The translations under genes and the position numbers were made by a program. This document shows, in pieces, positions 17,536 through 24,239 of a stretch of 64,000 bases of DNA. The notes below the pieces were generated by a model, which was not told the origin of the DNA, did no database searches, and saw nothing but the letters and a program-made list of their open reading frames with translations. This DNA is from Variovorax ginsengisoli (GTDB lineage Bacteria > Pseudomonadota > Gammaproteobacteria > Burkholderiales > Burkholderiaceae_C), in assembly GCF_030811835.1 (NCBI RefSeq), contig NZ_JAUSRO010000020.1:1-64000 (forward strand), written 5' to 3'. Position 1 is the first letter of the stretch, and each line of letters starts with the position of its first letter.

Positions 17536-19035
17536 TCAGGTGTTGTCGGCAGGGTGGCTCAGCACATCGGCGCCGGACAGGCCGAGCTCGCTGACGGCGG
17601 CATCGGTGTCGGTCACGATGCCGGCTTCCTTGAGCGCCGCGAGCTCATGCTTGCGCTCGGCGATGAAGGTTTCCAGATCGGTGCCGTCCTCGCGCAGCAC
17701 GTCGCTGAGCGTGCGGGCGCCGGCCCGGATCGCTTCCTTGTAGGTCATCGTGTCCTTGAGCGGATCGACCTGGTACTTGCGCGGCATCGCGTACTTGTCC
17801 TTGGTCACCTCGCCCAGCTTCACGCCACCCAGCAAAGCGGCCTCGCGCCACCAGGTGCGAATCGGCTGCAGGACCTTCGGCACCAGGTTGAGCCATTGCT
17901 CCTGCTCGACCATTTGGCGGAACTCGATCAGGCCCATGCGGTTGCTGCTGAAGTTGGCCTGGCTCATGTCGCCCGTCAGCTGCGCGTACGTGATGCCGGC
18001 CCCGACGGCGAGCGCGTGCAGCTGGTGACGCATGAACTCACCGCCACCGGACGACGGCATCGGATTGTTGAACGTCACGGCGTCGCTGGTGCCGATGCGC
18101 GCGATCATGCCGGGGCGCATTTTCTCGACGCCCTTTTCGCCAGCCAGGCCCAGCTGCTTGTCCGGCCCGCTGCTGCTGATGATGGCCATGACACAGGCCT
18201 CCATCTTTTTGCGGACCTGCTCGGCATCGTTCCAGTCGGCCGTGTCTCGATACCGCATCAGGCTGACGGCCAGCTCCGAGACGCCGCGCACGGCACTCGG
18301 GCGGTCCTTGGCGAAGTAGTGGATAACGTCTTTCGCGGGCACGCGCTGGCTCTCGAAGCTGCGCAGGCGTGATTGCGCGATCTCGCCAGGGTGCTCGGGA
18401 AACAGCCAGTAGGCAACGCACTCGCCGAGCGCGTCGTATTCCTTGCCCAGGATGCAGATGTTGCCGCCGTTGCCGACGGGGCCGGTGCGGTTCTCATCCA
18501 GATAGTCGGGCTCGAGGAGCTGGATTTGCATGGGCACGGCCAGGCCATCGGTCAGACGGCGCCAGCGACGACGAAACAGGATCTCGCCGGCGCTGAACCG
18601 CTCGCGCGCCCCCAGTCGCAGAAGCCCGCCCAAGCAGTCATCGCCCGAGGCGTCGCATTGCTGACTTTCCGACCAGGCCTTCCAGGCGGCACGCTCGATC
18701 TCGTCATCTGGCGTGATCGTGATGCCGTAGCCCACGACATTGCTCGCGAACACCGCCACGGCGCGCTTGGCATATTCGTTGTTCTCGATGATGTCGCGCG
18801 ATCGATTACGGATGCGCGCGAGCCCTTGCGAGAGCTGCGCGTTCGCCGTGCCGCCGTTGGCCTGCCAGCCTGCCGTGCGCCGACCCATCTTCGCAGCGTC
18901 GTACCCCCGCGCATGCTCGAGGCCCATGCGCGCGTAGCTGCGGCGCAAGGCCCACGCCGGCGCCACCGCCTCGATCGTTCGCTCGAACAGGCTGCTGCCA
19001 ACGATGGGGCGGCTAGGCATCAGGTCGGAATCCAT
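17536..19035 (-). CDS. Phage portal protein (lambda gpB type)
   Basis: A 499-residue portal subunit, the dodecameric ring through which DNA is packaged and to which the tail is joined. It shows the lambda-portal pattern: an N-terminal region ending in 'RSRDIIENNEYAKRAV', a 'GYGITITP' core, 'QIQLLEPDYLDENR', and 'QLTGDMSQANFSSNRMGLIEF' split over the clip/crown region. Length is near lambda gpB (533). It is placed correctly between the gpW-like gene and the capsid. Confidence 0.92.
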   Translation of the reverse strand: MDSDLMPSRPIVGSSLFERTIEAVAPAWALRRSYARMGLEHARGYDAAKMGRRTAGWQANGGTANAQLSQGLARIRNRSRDIIENNEYAKRAVAVFASNVVGYGITITPDDEIERAAWKAWSESQQCDASGDDCLGGLLRLGARERFSAGEILFRRRWRRLTDGLAVPMQIQLLEPDYLDENRTGPVGNGGNICILGKEYDALGECVAYWLFPEHPGEIAQSRLRSFESQRVPAKDVIHYFAKDRPSAVRGVSELAVSLMRYRDTADWNDAEQVRKKMEACVMAIISSSGPDKQLGLAGEKGVEKMRPGMIARIGTSDAVTFNNPMPSSGGGEFMRHQLHALAVGAGITYAQLTGDMSQANFSSNRMGLIEFRQMVEQEQWLNLVPKVLQPIRTWWREAALLGGVKLGEVTKDKYAMPRKYQVDPLKDTMTYKEAIRAGARTLSDVLREDGTDLETFIAERKHELAALKEAGIVTDTDAAVSELGLSGADVLSHPADNT

Positions 19036-19040
19036 GACTG

Positions 19041-19259
19041 TCAGTCCCGGCAGTAGCTGGTCACGGTCGGCACGCCGCGATTGGGGGCACCGTCGAGCAT
19101 GCCATTGGCGCGCAGTTCCTCGCGCATTTCTGCGCGCAATTCACGCAGTTCGTTCAACGAATGGAACGTCACTTCCTTGTCGGCGTAGCGCACCTTCAAC
19201 GTGCCGCCTGCAATCGCCGTCTCGATGGCCTCGAGCTGGGCAATGGTGAAACCTGCCAT
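19041..19259 (-). CDS. Head-tail joining protein gpW-like
   Basis: A 72-residue protein between large terminase and portal, the exact place of lambda gpW. The sequence starts MAGFTIAQLEAIETAIAGG, with the gpW family pattern of an initial helix, a beta hairpin (VRYADKEVTF) and a long second helix (LNELRELRAEMREEL). It completes the head so that the tail connector can bind. Confidence 0.82.
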   Translation of the reverse strand: MAGFTIAQLEAIETAIAGGTLKVRYADKEVTFHSLNELRELRAEMREELRANGMLDGAPNRGVPTVTSYCRD

Positions 19260-19268
19260 GTTGATCCT

Positions 19269-21287
19269 TCAATACCAGTTATCGGGCACGTCAGGCACCC
19301 AGTTGTCGTGTTCGTGTCGGTCCTGCGATGCGCCCGCAGACTCGCCCTCTTCCACCGTCGCCAGTTCCTGTGCAGACGTCTGCACCGGCTCCGCCTCACC
19401 CTCGCTCAGCACCTCCTCGGTCACCGATGCCGAAGTGAACATGTCGTGTATCCGCGGTTGCAGCAATCGCTCCAGTTCATCCCAGTCCGCCGCACTCGCG
19501 CTGTGGATGGCCACGCGCGGGTGTTGCGCCGCCGCGTACGCATACACCCAGGTGTCCAAGGGCTCGTTGCGCTTGTGGCGCTTCAGCCACTTGCCCGTGT
19601 CAGCGTCGTAGTACTCGCTGGCCATGCCCGCGAAGAACGTGTCCGGCATGTCCTTGGAGAATCGGACCATGTACTCCTCGGGCACCTCATGCCTGGTGTC
19701 GCCATCGATGCGCGCGTACAGGGCACTCTTCGCGGTGTCAGTGCCGACCATCCAGAGATCGACACCGTTGCGGTCCACGTCGCCGCGTTCGTTCTTGATG
19801 TCTTGCTTCCGCGGGCGGTTCAATACGGGTCGGTTCGCCTGGTTGTGCCCCTTGATCACTATGACGTCGTCATGCCGATACTTGCGGCCGTACTTGTAGG
19901 CCTCGTTCGTGTGGCCATCCTGCCCGTTGCCCGAATCGATGGTGGTCATCGAGATCCGCAGGTCGATGCCGAACATGTTCCTGATCGGCTTGCGGCGGTA
20001 GTCCGTGATCACCTCCCACTCCGCGGAGCGGGATGGGTCGGCCGGAATCTCGACGTAGTCCACCGTGTGGCAGCGCTCGCCCCGTGCCCAGGCAACCAGG
20101 TGAAGCGCGAAGTAACCCTTCTGCACGTCCACGCCCAACGTCAGGATCAGGTACCCGGGCAGCACGGTCCGCAACTTGAAGCCTTCGGCGCGGGCCTTCA
20201 TGTGAGTGACCTCGACCTCGCTGCTGTGGTCCTCGTACGGAAGGCCGTCGTGCAGATTGACGAAGGTCTGAAGTTTCGCCGGGTCGCCGCCCGCGTCCAG
20301 GAACTTCTGGATGCGTTCGCCCCAGGTGAAGCCCAGGCCGATCGGGCTGTAGTAGCCGCTGATGTGATAGCCGCGCTTCGCCCGATCGGGGTACCGATGG
20401 CGCCATTCGCCGGCCTCCAGCATCTGCGGCTTGAACCGCTCTTCGATCGGCTCCCTGCAGCCGATGCACTGGTACGTGGCGGTGTGCGGCCACTGGTGCA
20501 CCACGCCGTCGTCGTCGATGGTTTCCTTCCAACGCAATTGCCCGAACACCAGCGTCTGCATGTGACCGCAGTGCGGGCACGGCACGAAGTACTCGCCCTG
20601 GCTGCTGGCCTCGTACTCCTCCTCGATCACCGACGCACCCTTGATCTTCGGCGTGCTGGTCTTGAGGATCTTCCGGCGCGGATAGTTGGCCGTCCGCTGC
20701 TCGGCCAGCTTCACCGGGCTGCCTTCGTCGCGCAGGCTCAGCGGGTAGCGGTCGACCTCATCGAGCGCGAGTTTCTTGATCGGCTTCGAGGCCAGCTCGC
20801 TGGGACTGTTGCTCCAGCCCATGTACAGCACGCCGCCCGGGAAATTCTTCTCCGTCCGCTTGTTGCCGCTGTCTCGCTTGCGAGAGGAAGGGATCAGCGC
20901 GCGGATTCGATCCATCGCCTCGATCGCAGGGTCCAGGCGCTGGCTGACGAAATCGCTCACCGCCTTCTCGGTCGGCTGCACGACCAGCATCGCGCAGGGG
21001 TCCTGGTCGATCGACTCGAATACGAAGTTGAGCAGCACCTCGGTCTTCAGGACCTGCGACGCCGCCATGATCACGACCTCTTGCGTCCTCGACTTCGAGC
21101 TGAGCTCGTCCATCGGTTCCCGCGCGTACGGCGTGCGGCTGGTTCGCCACTGGCCACCCTCGGGCGAGCTCTTCGACGGCACGATCCGGTACTTGTCGGC
21201 CCACTCCGAAACCAGCAGTTTCTCCGGCAGCGCCCAGGCGGCGGCTGCGGCGCGAAGCAGCGCCGCGTAACCGTCCTGGAGGTTCAC
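19269..21287 (-). CDS. Terminase large subunit (GpA family)
   Basis: A 672-residue packaging ATPase-nuclease, similar in length to lambda gpA (641). The ATPase half includes SQVLKTE (Walker A-like position) and LALDEVDRYP (Walker B-like). A Cys pair cluster, CPHCGH and CIGC, near residues 235-275 matches the zinc-like insert of GpA terminases. The nuclease half carries LGVDVQKGYFALH and TIDSGNGQDG. The low-complexity C-terminus (EPVQTSAQEL) encodes a copy of the TGCAGACGTCTGCA palindrome. It overlaps the small subunit gene by 4 bases. The family predicts cos-type packaging. Confidence 0.93.
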   Translation of the reverse strand: MNLQDGYAALLRAAAAAWALPEKLLVSEWADKYRIVPSKSSPEGGQWRTSRTPYAREPMDELSSKSRTQEVVIMAASQVLKTEVLLNFVFESIDQDPCAMLVVQPTEKAVSDFVSQRLDPAIEAMDRIRALIPSSRKRDSGNKRTEKNFPGGVLYMGWSNSPSELASKPIKKLALDEVDRYPLSLRDEGSPVKLAEQRTANYPRRKILKTSTPKIKGASVIEEEYEASSQGEYFVPCPHCGHMQTLVFGQLRWKETIDDDGVVHQWPHTATYQCIGCREPIEERFKPQMLEAGEWRHRYPDRAKRGYHISGYYSPIGLGFTWGERIQKFLDAGGDPAKLQTFVNLHDGLPYEDHSSEVEVTHMKARAEGFKLRTVLPGYLILTLGVDVQKGYFALHLVAWARGERCHTVDYVEIPADPSRSAEWEVITDYRRKPIRNMFGIDLRISMTTIDSGNGQDGHTNEAYKYGRKYRHDDVIVIKGHNQANRPVLNRPRKQDIKNERGDVDRNGVDLWMVGTDTAKSALYARIDGDTRHEVPEEYMVRFSKDMPDTFFAGMASEYYDADTGKWLKRHKRNEPLDTWVYAYAAAQHPRVAIHSASAADWDELERLLQPRIHDMFTSASVTEEVLSEGEAEPVQTSAQELATVEEGESAGASQDRHEHDNWVPDVPDNWY
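19370..19385. repeat. Palindrome TGCAGACGTCTGCA, copy 3 (16 bp perfect)
   Basis: Located in the low-complexity C-terminal tail of the large terminase gene (VQTSA). Confidence 0.8.
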
Positions 21288-21889
21288 GCGCCGGACGCCG
21301 GCAGAGCGGCCAGATTGGCGAGCTTCAACTGGAGCGCGGCGCAGATCCGCTGCACCTCCGTCTCGATGGCCGCGTACACCTTGCCGGTGTCGGTCTCGGG
21401 AGTGACGATGGGCGTCAGCCGATCGGGTAGCGACATGATCTCGCCGCGTGCGGCCACCATCGCGTCGACCACGGCGCGCGAGATCGGCGCCAGTTCAACG
21501 ACGGTGCCCTTGAGCTGCGCCAGCTCGATGGCCTCACGCTCGGCCCGGCTCTGCTCGGTGCTCAAGCGAGCAGCCATCAACGCGGTCTGGTTTTCCGAAC
21601 CGATCTTCGGGCCGGCAGGTGGCGCGGCGTCAGCACGAGCGTCGGCACCGCTCACAGTCGCCTGCGTCTGCGGTCCGCCTGGCACTCCGGCCTGGCGCTG
21701 ACCGCCCCTCAGAGGATTGGCCGACATGTTCATACCGGCGCGCACGGACTCGATGTCCACGGAGCCATCGGCCAACGTGCTGCATCGCTGCGCCTTGATC
21801 GCCTTGCGGATGGCGGTGTCGCTCACGCCGAGCTGGCGCGCGCACTCCCTGATCGACACACCCGTCGGCTGACCATCGAACAGTTCCAT
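21284..21889 (-). CDS. Terminase small subunit (Nu1-like, DUF1441)
   Basis: A 201-residue DNA-recognition subunit. Residues 1-45 form a winged helix-turn-helix (SIRECARQLGVSDTAIRKAIK) that would bind the packaging site. A Pro/Ala linker and a C-terminal helical region that contacts the large subunit follow. The ATG at 21889 has an AGAGGAAA Shine-Dalgarno; longer readings include a Gly/Pro-rich stretch antisense to the intergenic region and were rejected. Confidence 0.85.
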   Translation of the reverse strand: MELFDGQPTGVSIRECARQLGVSDTAIRKAIKAQRCSTLADGSVDIESVRAGMNMSANPLRGGQRQAGVPGGPQTQATVSGADARADAAPPAGPKIGSENQTALMAARLSTEQSRAEREAIELAQLKGTVVELAPISRAVVDAMVAARGEIMSLPDRLTPIVTPETDTGKVYAAIETEVQRICAALQLKLANLAALPASGA

Positions 21890-22068
21890 TTTCCTCTGCA
21901 AACCTTGTGAATGCGAACCCTGCGAACCTGCGAACCAACCTGCAAACTCTGCAATGACGGATTGAATGCGGCCCGAATTACCCGCACGGGGACCCCCCCG
22001 GGGAGGACCCGCCGACGCACCAACGAGGTGCATTTCTGATGCCTCCCCAGGGGATCGCACGTGCCAGG

Positions 22069-22860
22069 TCAAACGATCTTGGAAGGGCCGACCGGCCGGC
22101 GCGCCGTGCTCATGGCCTGCCGCATCGCCATGTGCATGTTGGGTGTGAACCGTTCCTTGATGACCCGCGCCGATATGCCAGGCACGTCAAGGCGCTTGCG
22201 GTAGGTCGGCGTCTTGACGAACAGCACGACCGGCTTCACCGACGACCCGAGCTGCCCGAACTCCTCGCGCAGCCAGATGCCGAGCGGCTTCTTCCCACCG
22301 CCTGGCCGACCGACGAAGTAAGACATGCCTCGCTTGCCCTTCACGCCAGCACTCAGTGCGTCCTTGCGCTTCTGCGTGATGTTCGACCGATAGCCTTGCT
22401 CGCCGAACGCACGGAGATACGACAGCAGCTGGACGACCTGACCTTGCGCCATGTTTCCATAGGCGTCGATCTTTGCGGCCGCGCCTGGAACTGCGGCCAT
22501 GCCAGCGGGCAACAGGCCGACGCGTTGCAGCGACCGCTCGAATGCCTTGAGCTTTCTCGTGCCGCCGAACACCTGCGGCGCCAGGTAGTCACGAGCGTGG
22601 CTGCCTTTGCCGAACGAGTCCCGAAAGTCCACCTCCGCGACCAACTTGGTCTTGGTGGCGGGCCATAGGCGAAAGCCGCGCATCGTGTACGGCGTGGGCC
22701 GGTCGATGACCGACGGCAGCGCGGCCTCGACTGCACGCTTGGCTTCCTGAGCAGTGCGCGTCAACGCAACCGCCGTGGCATACGGCACCTGGTCCTGCGC
22801 AACGCTGGCCCACCCATCGACCACGCCCGCAAGGTTGCTCGTGACTCCGAACTTCATCAT
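22069..22860 (-). CDS. Conserved phage protein upstream of terminase, function unknown
   Basis: A 263-residue soluble protein, mixed alpha/beta, rich in Arg/Lys (pI basic). It lies between the late regulator region and the terminase genes. I do not recognise the family beyond a sense that similar proteins occur next to terminases or head genes. The start at 22860 (ATG ATG) has a GAGGTG Shine-Dalgarno at proper spacing; a GTG two codons upstream is too close to it. A hairpin with a T-run lies just upstream (22879-22908). Confidence 0.65.
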   Translation of the reverse strand: MMKFGVTSNLAGVVDGWASVAQDQVPYATAVALTRTAQEAKRAVEAALPSVIDRPTPYTMRGFRLWPATKTKLVAEVDFRDSFGKGSHARDYLAPQVFGGTRKLKAFERSLQRVGLLPAGMAAVPGAAAKIDAYGNMAQGQVVQLLSYLRAFGEQGYRSNITQKRKDALSAGVKGKRGMSYFVGRPGGGKKPLGIWLREEFGQLGSSVKPVVLFVKTPTYRKRLDVPGISARVIKERFTPNMHMAMRQAMSTARRPVGPSKIV

Positions 22861-22878
22861 CGCCACACCTCAGAATGC

Positions 22879-22908
22879 AAAAAACCGCCTCCGATCTCCC
22901 GGGGCGGG
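22879..22908 (-). terminator. Weak hairpin with six-T tract
   Basis: CCGCC/GGCGG arms (22885-22889 and 22903-22907) are followed on the minus strand by six T (22879-22884). The stem is short, so this is the weakest of the four intergenic T-tract hairpins. It lies 18 bases before the next ATG. Confidence 0.45.
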
Positions 22909-22928
22909 TGACAAGGACCGTGTGTGTC

Positions 22929-23117
22929 CTATCGACGCTTGCTTTCGACCAGTGCGCGCTGCGCCAGGTTCTCGGCCATCCGCTTGGCATCGCGAGCAAC
23001 TCGAAGCCCCTTTTGTCGATCCTTCGCAGCTTGGCTGAGCGGCTCACCGGTGGATGCTTTTGCGCTGGCGATAGCCCGCGCGAGCGTCAATTTTTGGGAG
23101 AAACCTTGAAGGCCCAT
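22929..23117 (-). CDS. Small basic hypothetical phage protein
   Basis: A 62-residue, Arg/Lys/Ala-rich helical protein starting MGLQGFSQKLTL. No clear Shine-Dalgarno precedes its ATG, which lies about 12 bases after the AT-rich stretch proposed as the late promoter. It may be the first gene of the late transcript, or not a gene at all. No family recognised. Confidence 0.4.
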   Translation of the reverse strand: MGLQGFSQKLTLARAIASAKASTGEPLSQAAKDRQKGLRVARDAKRMAENLAQRALVESKRR

Positions 23118-23129
23118 GCTGTGAAGGAA

Positions 23130-23160
23130 TTTTTACCAACTGCCTGAAATGTAGCGACAA
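23130..23160 (-). promoter_or_regulatory. Candidate late promoter downstream of the Q-like gene
   Basis: The gap 23118-23163 is noticeably AT-rich compared with its surroundings. On the minus strand TTGTCG (23155-23160) and TAAAAA (23130-23135) could serve as -35 and -10, although the 19-base spacer is long. Lambda-like phages place the late promoter directly after the antiterminator gene, which is why this spot is proposed. Confidence 0.35.
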
Positions 23161-23163
23161 GGT

Positions 23164-23559
23164 CTATGTCGGAAAACTCCTTTTCTCACGAGCCTCGCGA
23201 CGGTCACGCAGCCACAGGGTCAGGGCAAGGTCCGCCTGGTCGAGTCGGGCCTTGATCGTGGACTCGGCAACACCGCAATGCCTGGCCGCTTCCCGAGCGG
23301 TCATTGCCAGCGGGTAGATGCATTGCAGCGTCGTGTACAGGTGCTCGCGCCCGGGCTTCAACGCCTCGACCGCTTCGTTCGTCAGCGACGCATCCACCTC
23401 GTCCACCGGAATTCTGGCCTCACGGTAACGGTCACCGTCGAATTGACCGAGGAAAGCCGACTGGCTGGCGAAGCCCAGCCCACCGCCGGCCTCACGCGCC
23501 TTCCACAGCGCCCAATTGTTCAGACGCAGCTGCATGTACTCAATCCGGGCCATGGGCAT
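23164..23559 (-). CDS. Putative late gene regulator (Q-like, sigma-region-4-like HTH)
   Basis: A 131-residue protein whose C-terminal third reads like a sigma70 region 4 helix-turn-helix (AREAARHCGVAESTIKARLD, residues about 88-107). It is the last early gene before the structural block, the position of antiterminator Q in lambda-like phages. It probably switches on late transcription, and may be what lets RNA polymerase pass the hairpins in the late operon. It overlaps the upstream gene by about 20 bases; ATG at 23553 is an alternative start. Confidence 0.58.
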   Translation of the reverse strand: MPMARIEYMQLRLNNWALWKAREAGGGLGFASQSAFLGQFDGDRYREARIPVDEVDASLTNEAVEALKPGREHLYTTLQCIYPLAMTAREAARHCGVAESTIKARLDQADLALTLWLRDRREAREKRSFPT

Positions 23560-23848
23560 CCTTGCGCGCCGTGGGCGCCAACATGAAGAGGAACGTCGCG
23601 CCGAACTGGACGATCTGCGCCGCCAGGTCGGCCGTCACCGTCGTGGCGAAGGGCGTGCCGACGATGCGGCCGCCCTCGAAGGCATAGAAGCAGTCGGGCT
23701 CACCGCGCAGGCCCCGCCGCACCGTTGCGTACACGTCGTTGCCTTCGACCGCTGCACGCTCCCGGATCGCCTGATGCACACCGGGCAAGCTGTCCCGGAT
23801 CAGCTTGATTTGCCGGCCCTCTTCGGCCTTTTGCTTTTCCGCGTCCAT
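23540..23848 (-). CDS. Hypothetical phage protein
   Basis: A 102-residue protein starting MDAEKQKAEEGRQIKLI with a good AGAGGTGG Shine-Dalgarno. It has a charged helical N-terminus and a more hydrophobic C-terminal segment (about residues 75-92, 'AAQIVQFGATFLFML') that might associate with membrane or pack in a core. No family recognised. It is coupled to the Q-like gene. Confidence 0.6.
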   Translation of the reverse strand: MDAEKQKAEEGRQIKLIRDSLPGVHQAIRERAAVEGNDVYATVRRGLRGEPDCFYAFEGGRIVGTPFATTVTADLAAQIVQFGATFLFMLAPTARKDAHGPD

Positions 23849-24034
23849 CCGTCCACCTCTTTCTATAGACCTCACACAAGATCACACACACAAACTCGCG
23901 AGCGCGTCGGCGCGCGCGTGCCTGCATATGCGCGCCCCCACATAGAAGGGCTCGCGAATCGACCGGACAATGCAGCGGCTTCGACTGCCGAGACGGCGTC
24001 CTGCCGGCAGTGGTGCGCTCCATGGCAAAGGGTG

Positions 24035-24065
24035 GACGCCTGGACGGATTGGCCGTCCAGGCGTC
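24035..24065 (-). terminator. Perfect 13-bp inverted repeat downstream of a small early gene
   Basis: GACGCCTGGACGG (24035-24047) and its exact reverse complement (24053-24065) are separated by 5 bases. It begins 22 bases after the stop of the 50-residue gene at 24087. There is no T-run on either strand, so it could be a factor-dependent early terminator, an antitermination target or a protein-binding site. The rest of 23849-24086 holds no gene that I can support. Confidence 0.5.
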
Positions 24066-24086
24066 TGCAATGCCTGTCCAGACGGG

Positions 24087-24239
24087 CTATGTCATGGCAT
24101 CACGAGGCGACATCCCCGCTACCGTGACGCACAGGCAGTCGCGAATCGCGCCTCCAACAGCCAGTGCGTCACGGCGCGTTTGTTGAGCCACGATCTTTTC
24201 CGGCGCTGCGTGCACCGATCGTTGATCAGAATGGCTCAT
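24087..24239 (-). CDS. Small unknown phage protein (50 residues)
   Basis: A 50-residue protein starting MSHSDQRSVH and ending SPRDAMT. Its ATG overlaps the end of the primase-helicase gene by 14 bases and has one of the best Shine-Dalgarno sequences of the window (GGAGG eight or nine bases upstream). It is mostly hydrophilic with a short central hydrophobic stretch with two Cys (RDCLCVTV). Function unknown; the coupling and Shine-Dalgarno are the evidence that it is translated. Confidence 0.62.
   Translation of the reverse strand: MSHSDQRSVHAAPEKIVAQQTRRDALAVGGAIRDCLCVTVAGMSPRDAMT

Noticed and set aside
15706..18372. Very long plus-strand ORF (888 codons) opposite capsid and portal genes
   Set aside because: High-GC antisense shadow: composition is Arg/Gly/Ala-rich, there is no recognisable domain, and the minus strand carries well-known phage genes.
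19161..21701. Plus-strand ORF of 846 codons opposite the large terminase gene
   Set aside because: Antisense shadow of the terminase frame; no domain or plausible start signal.
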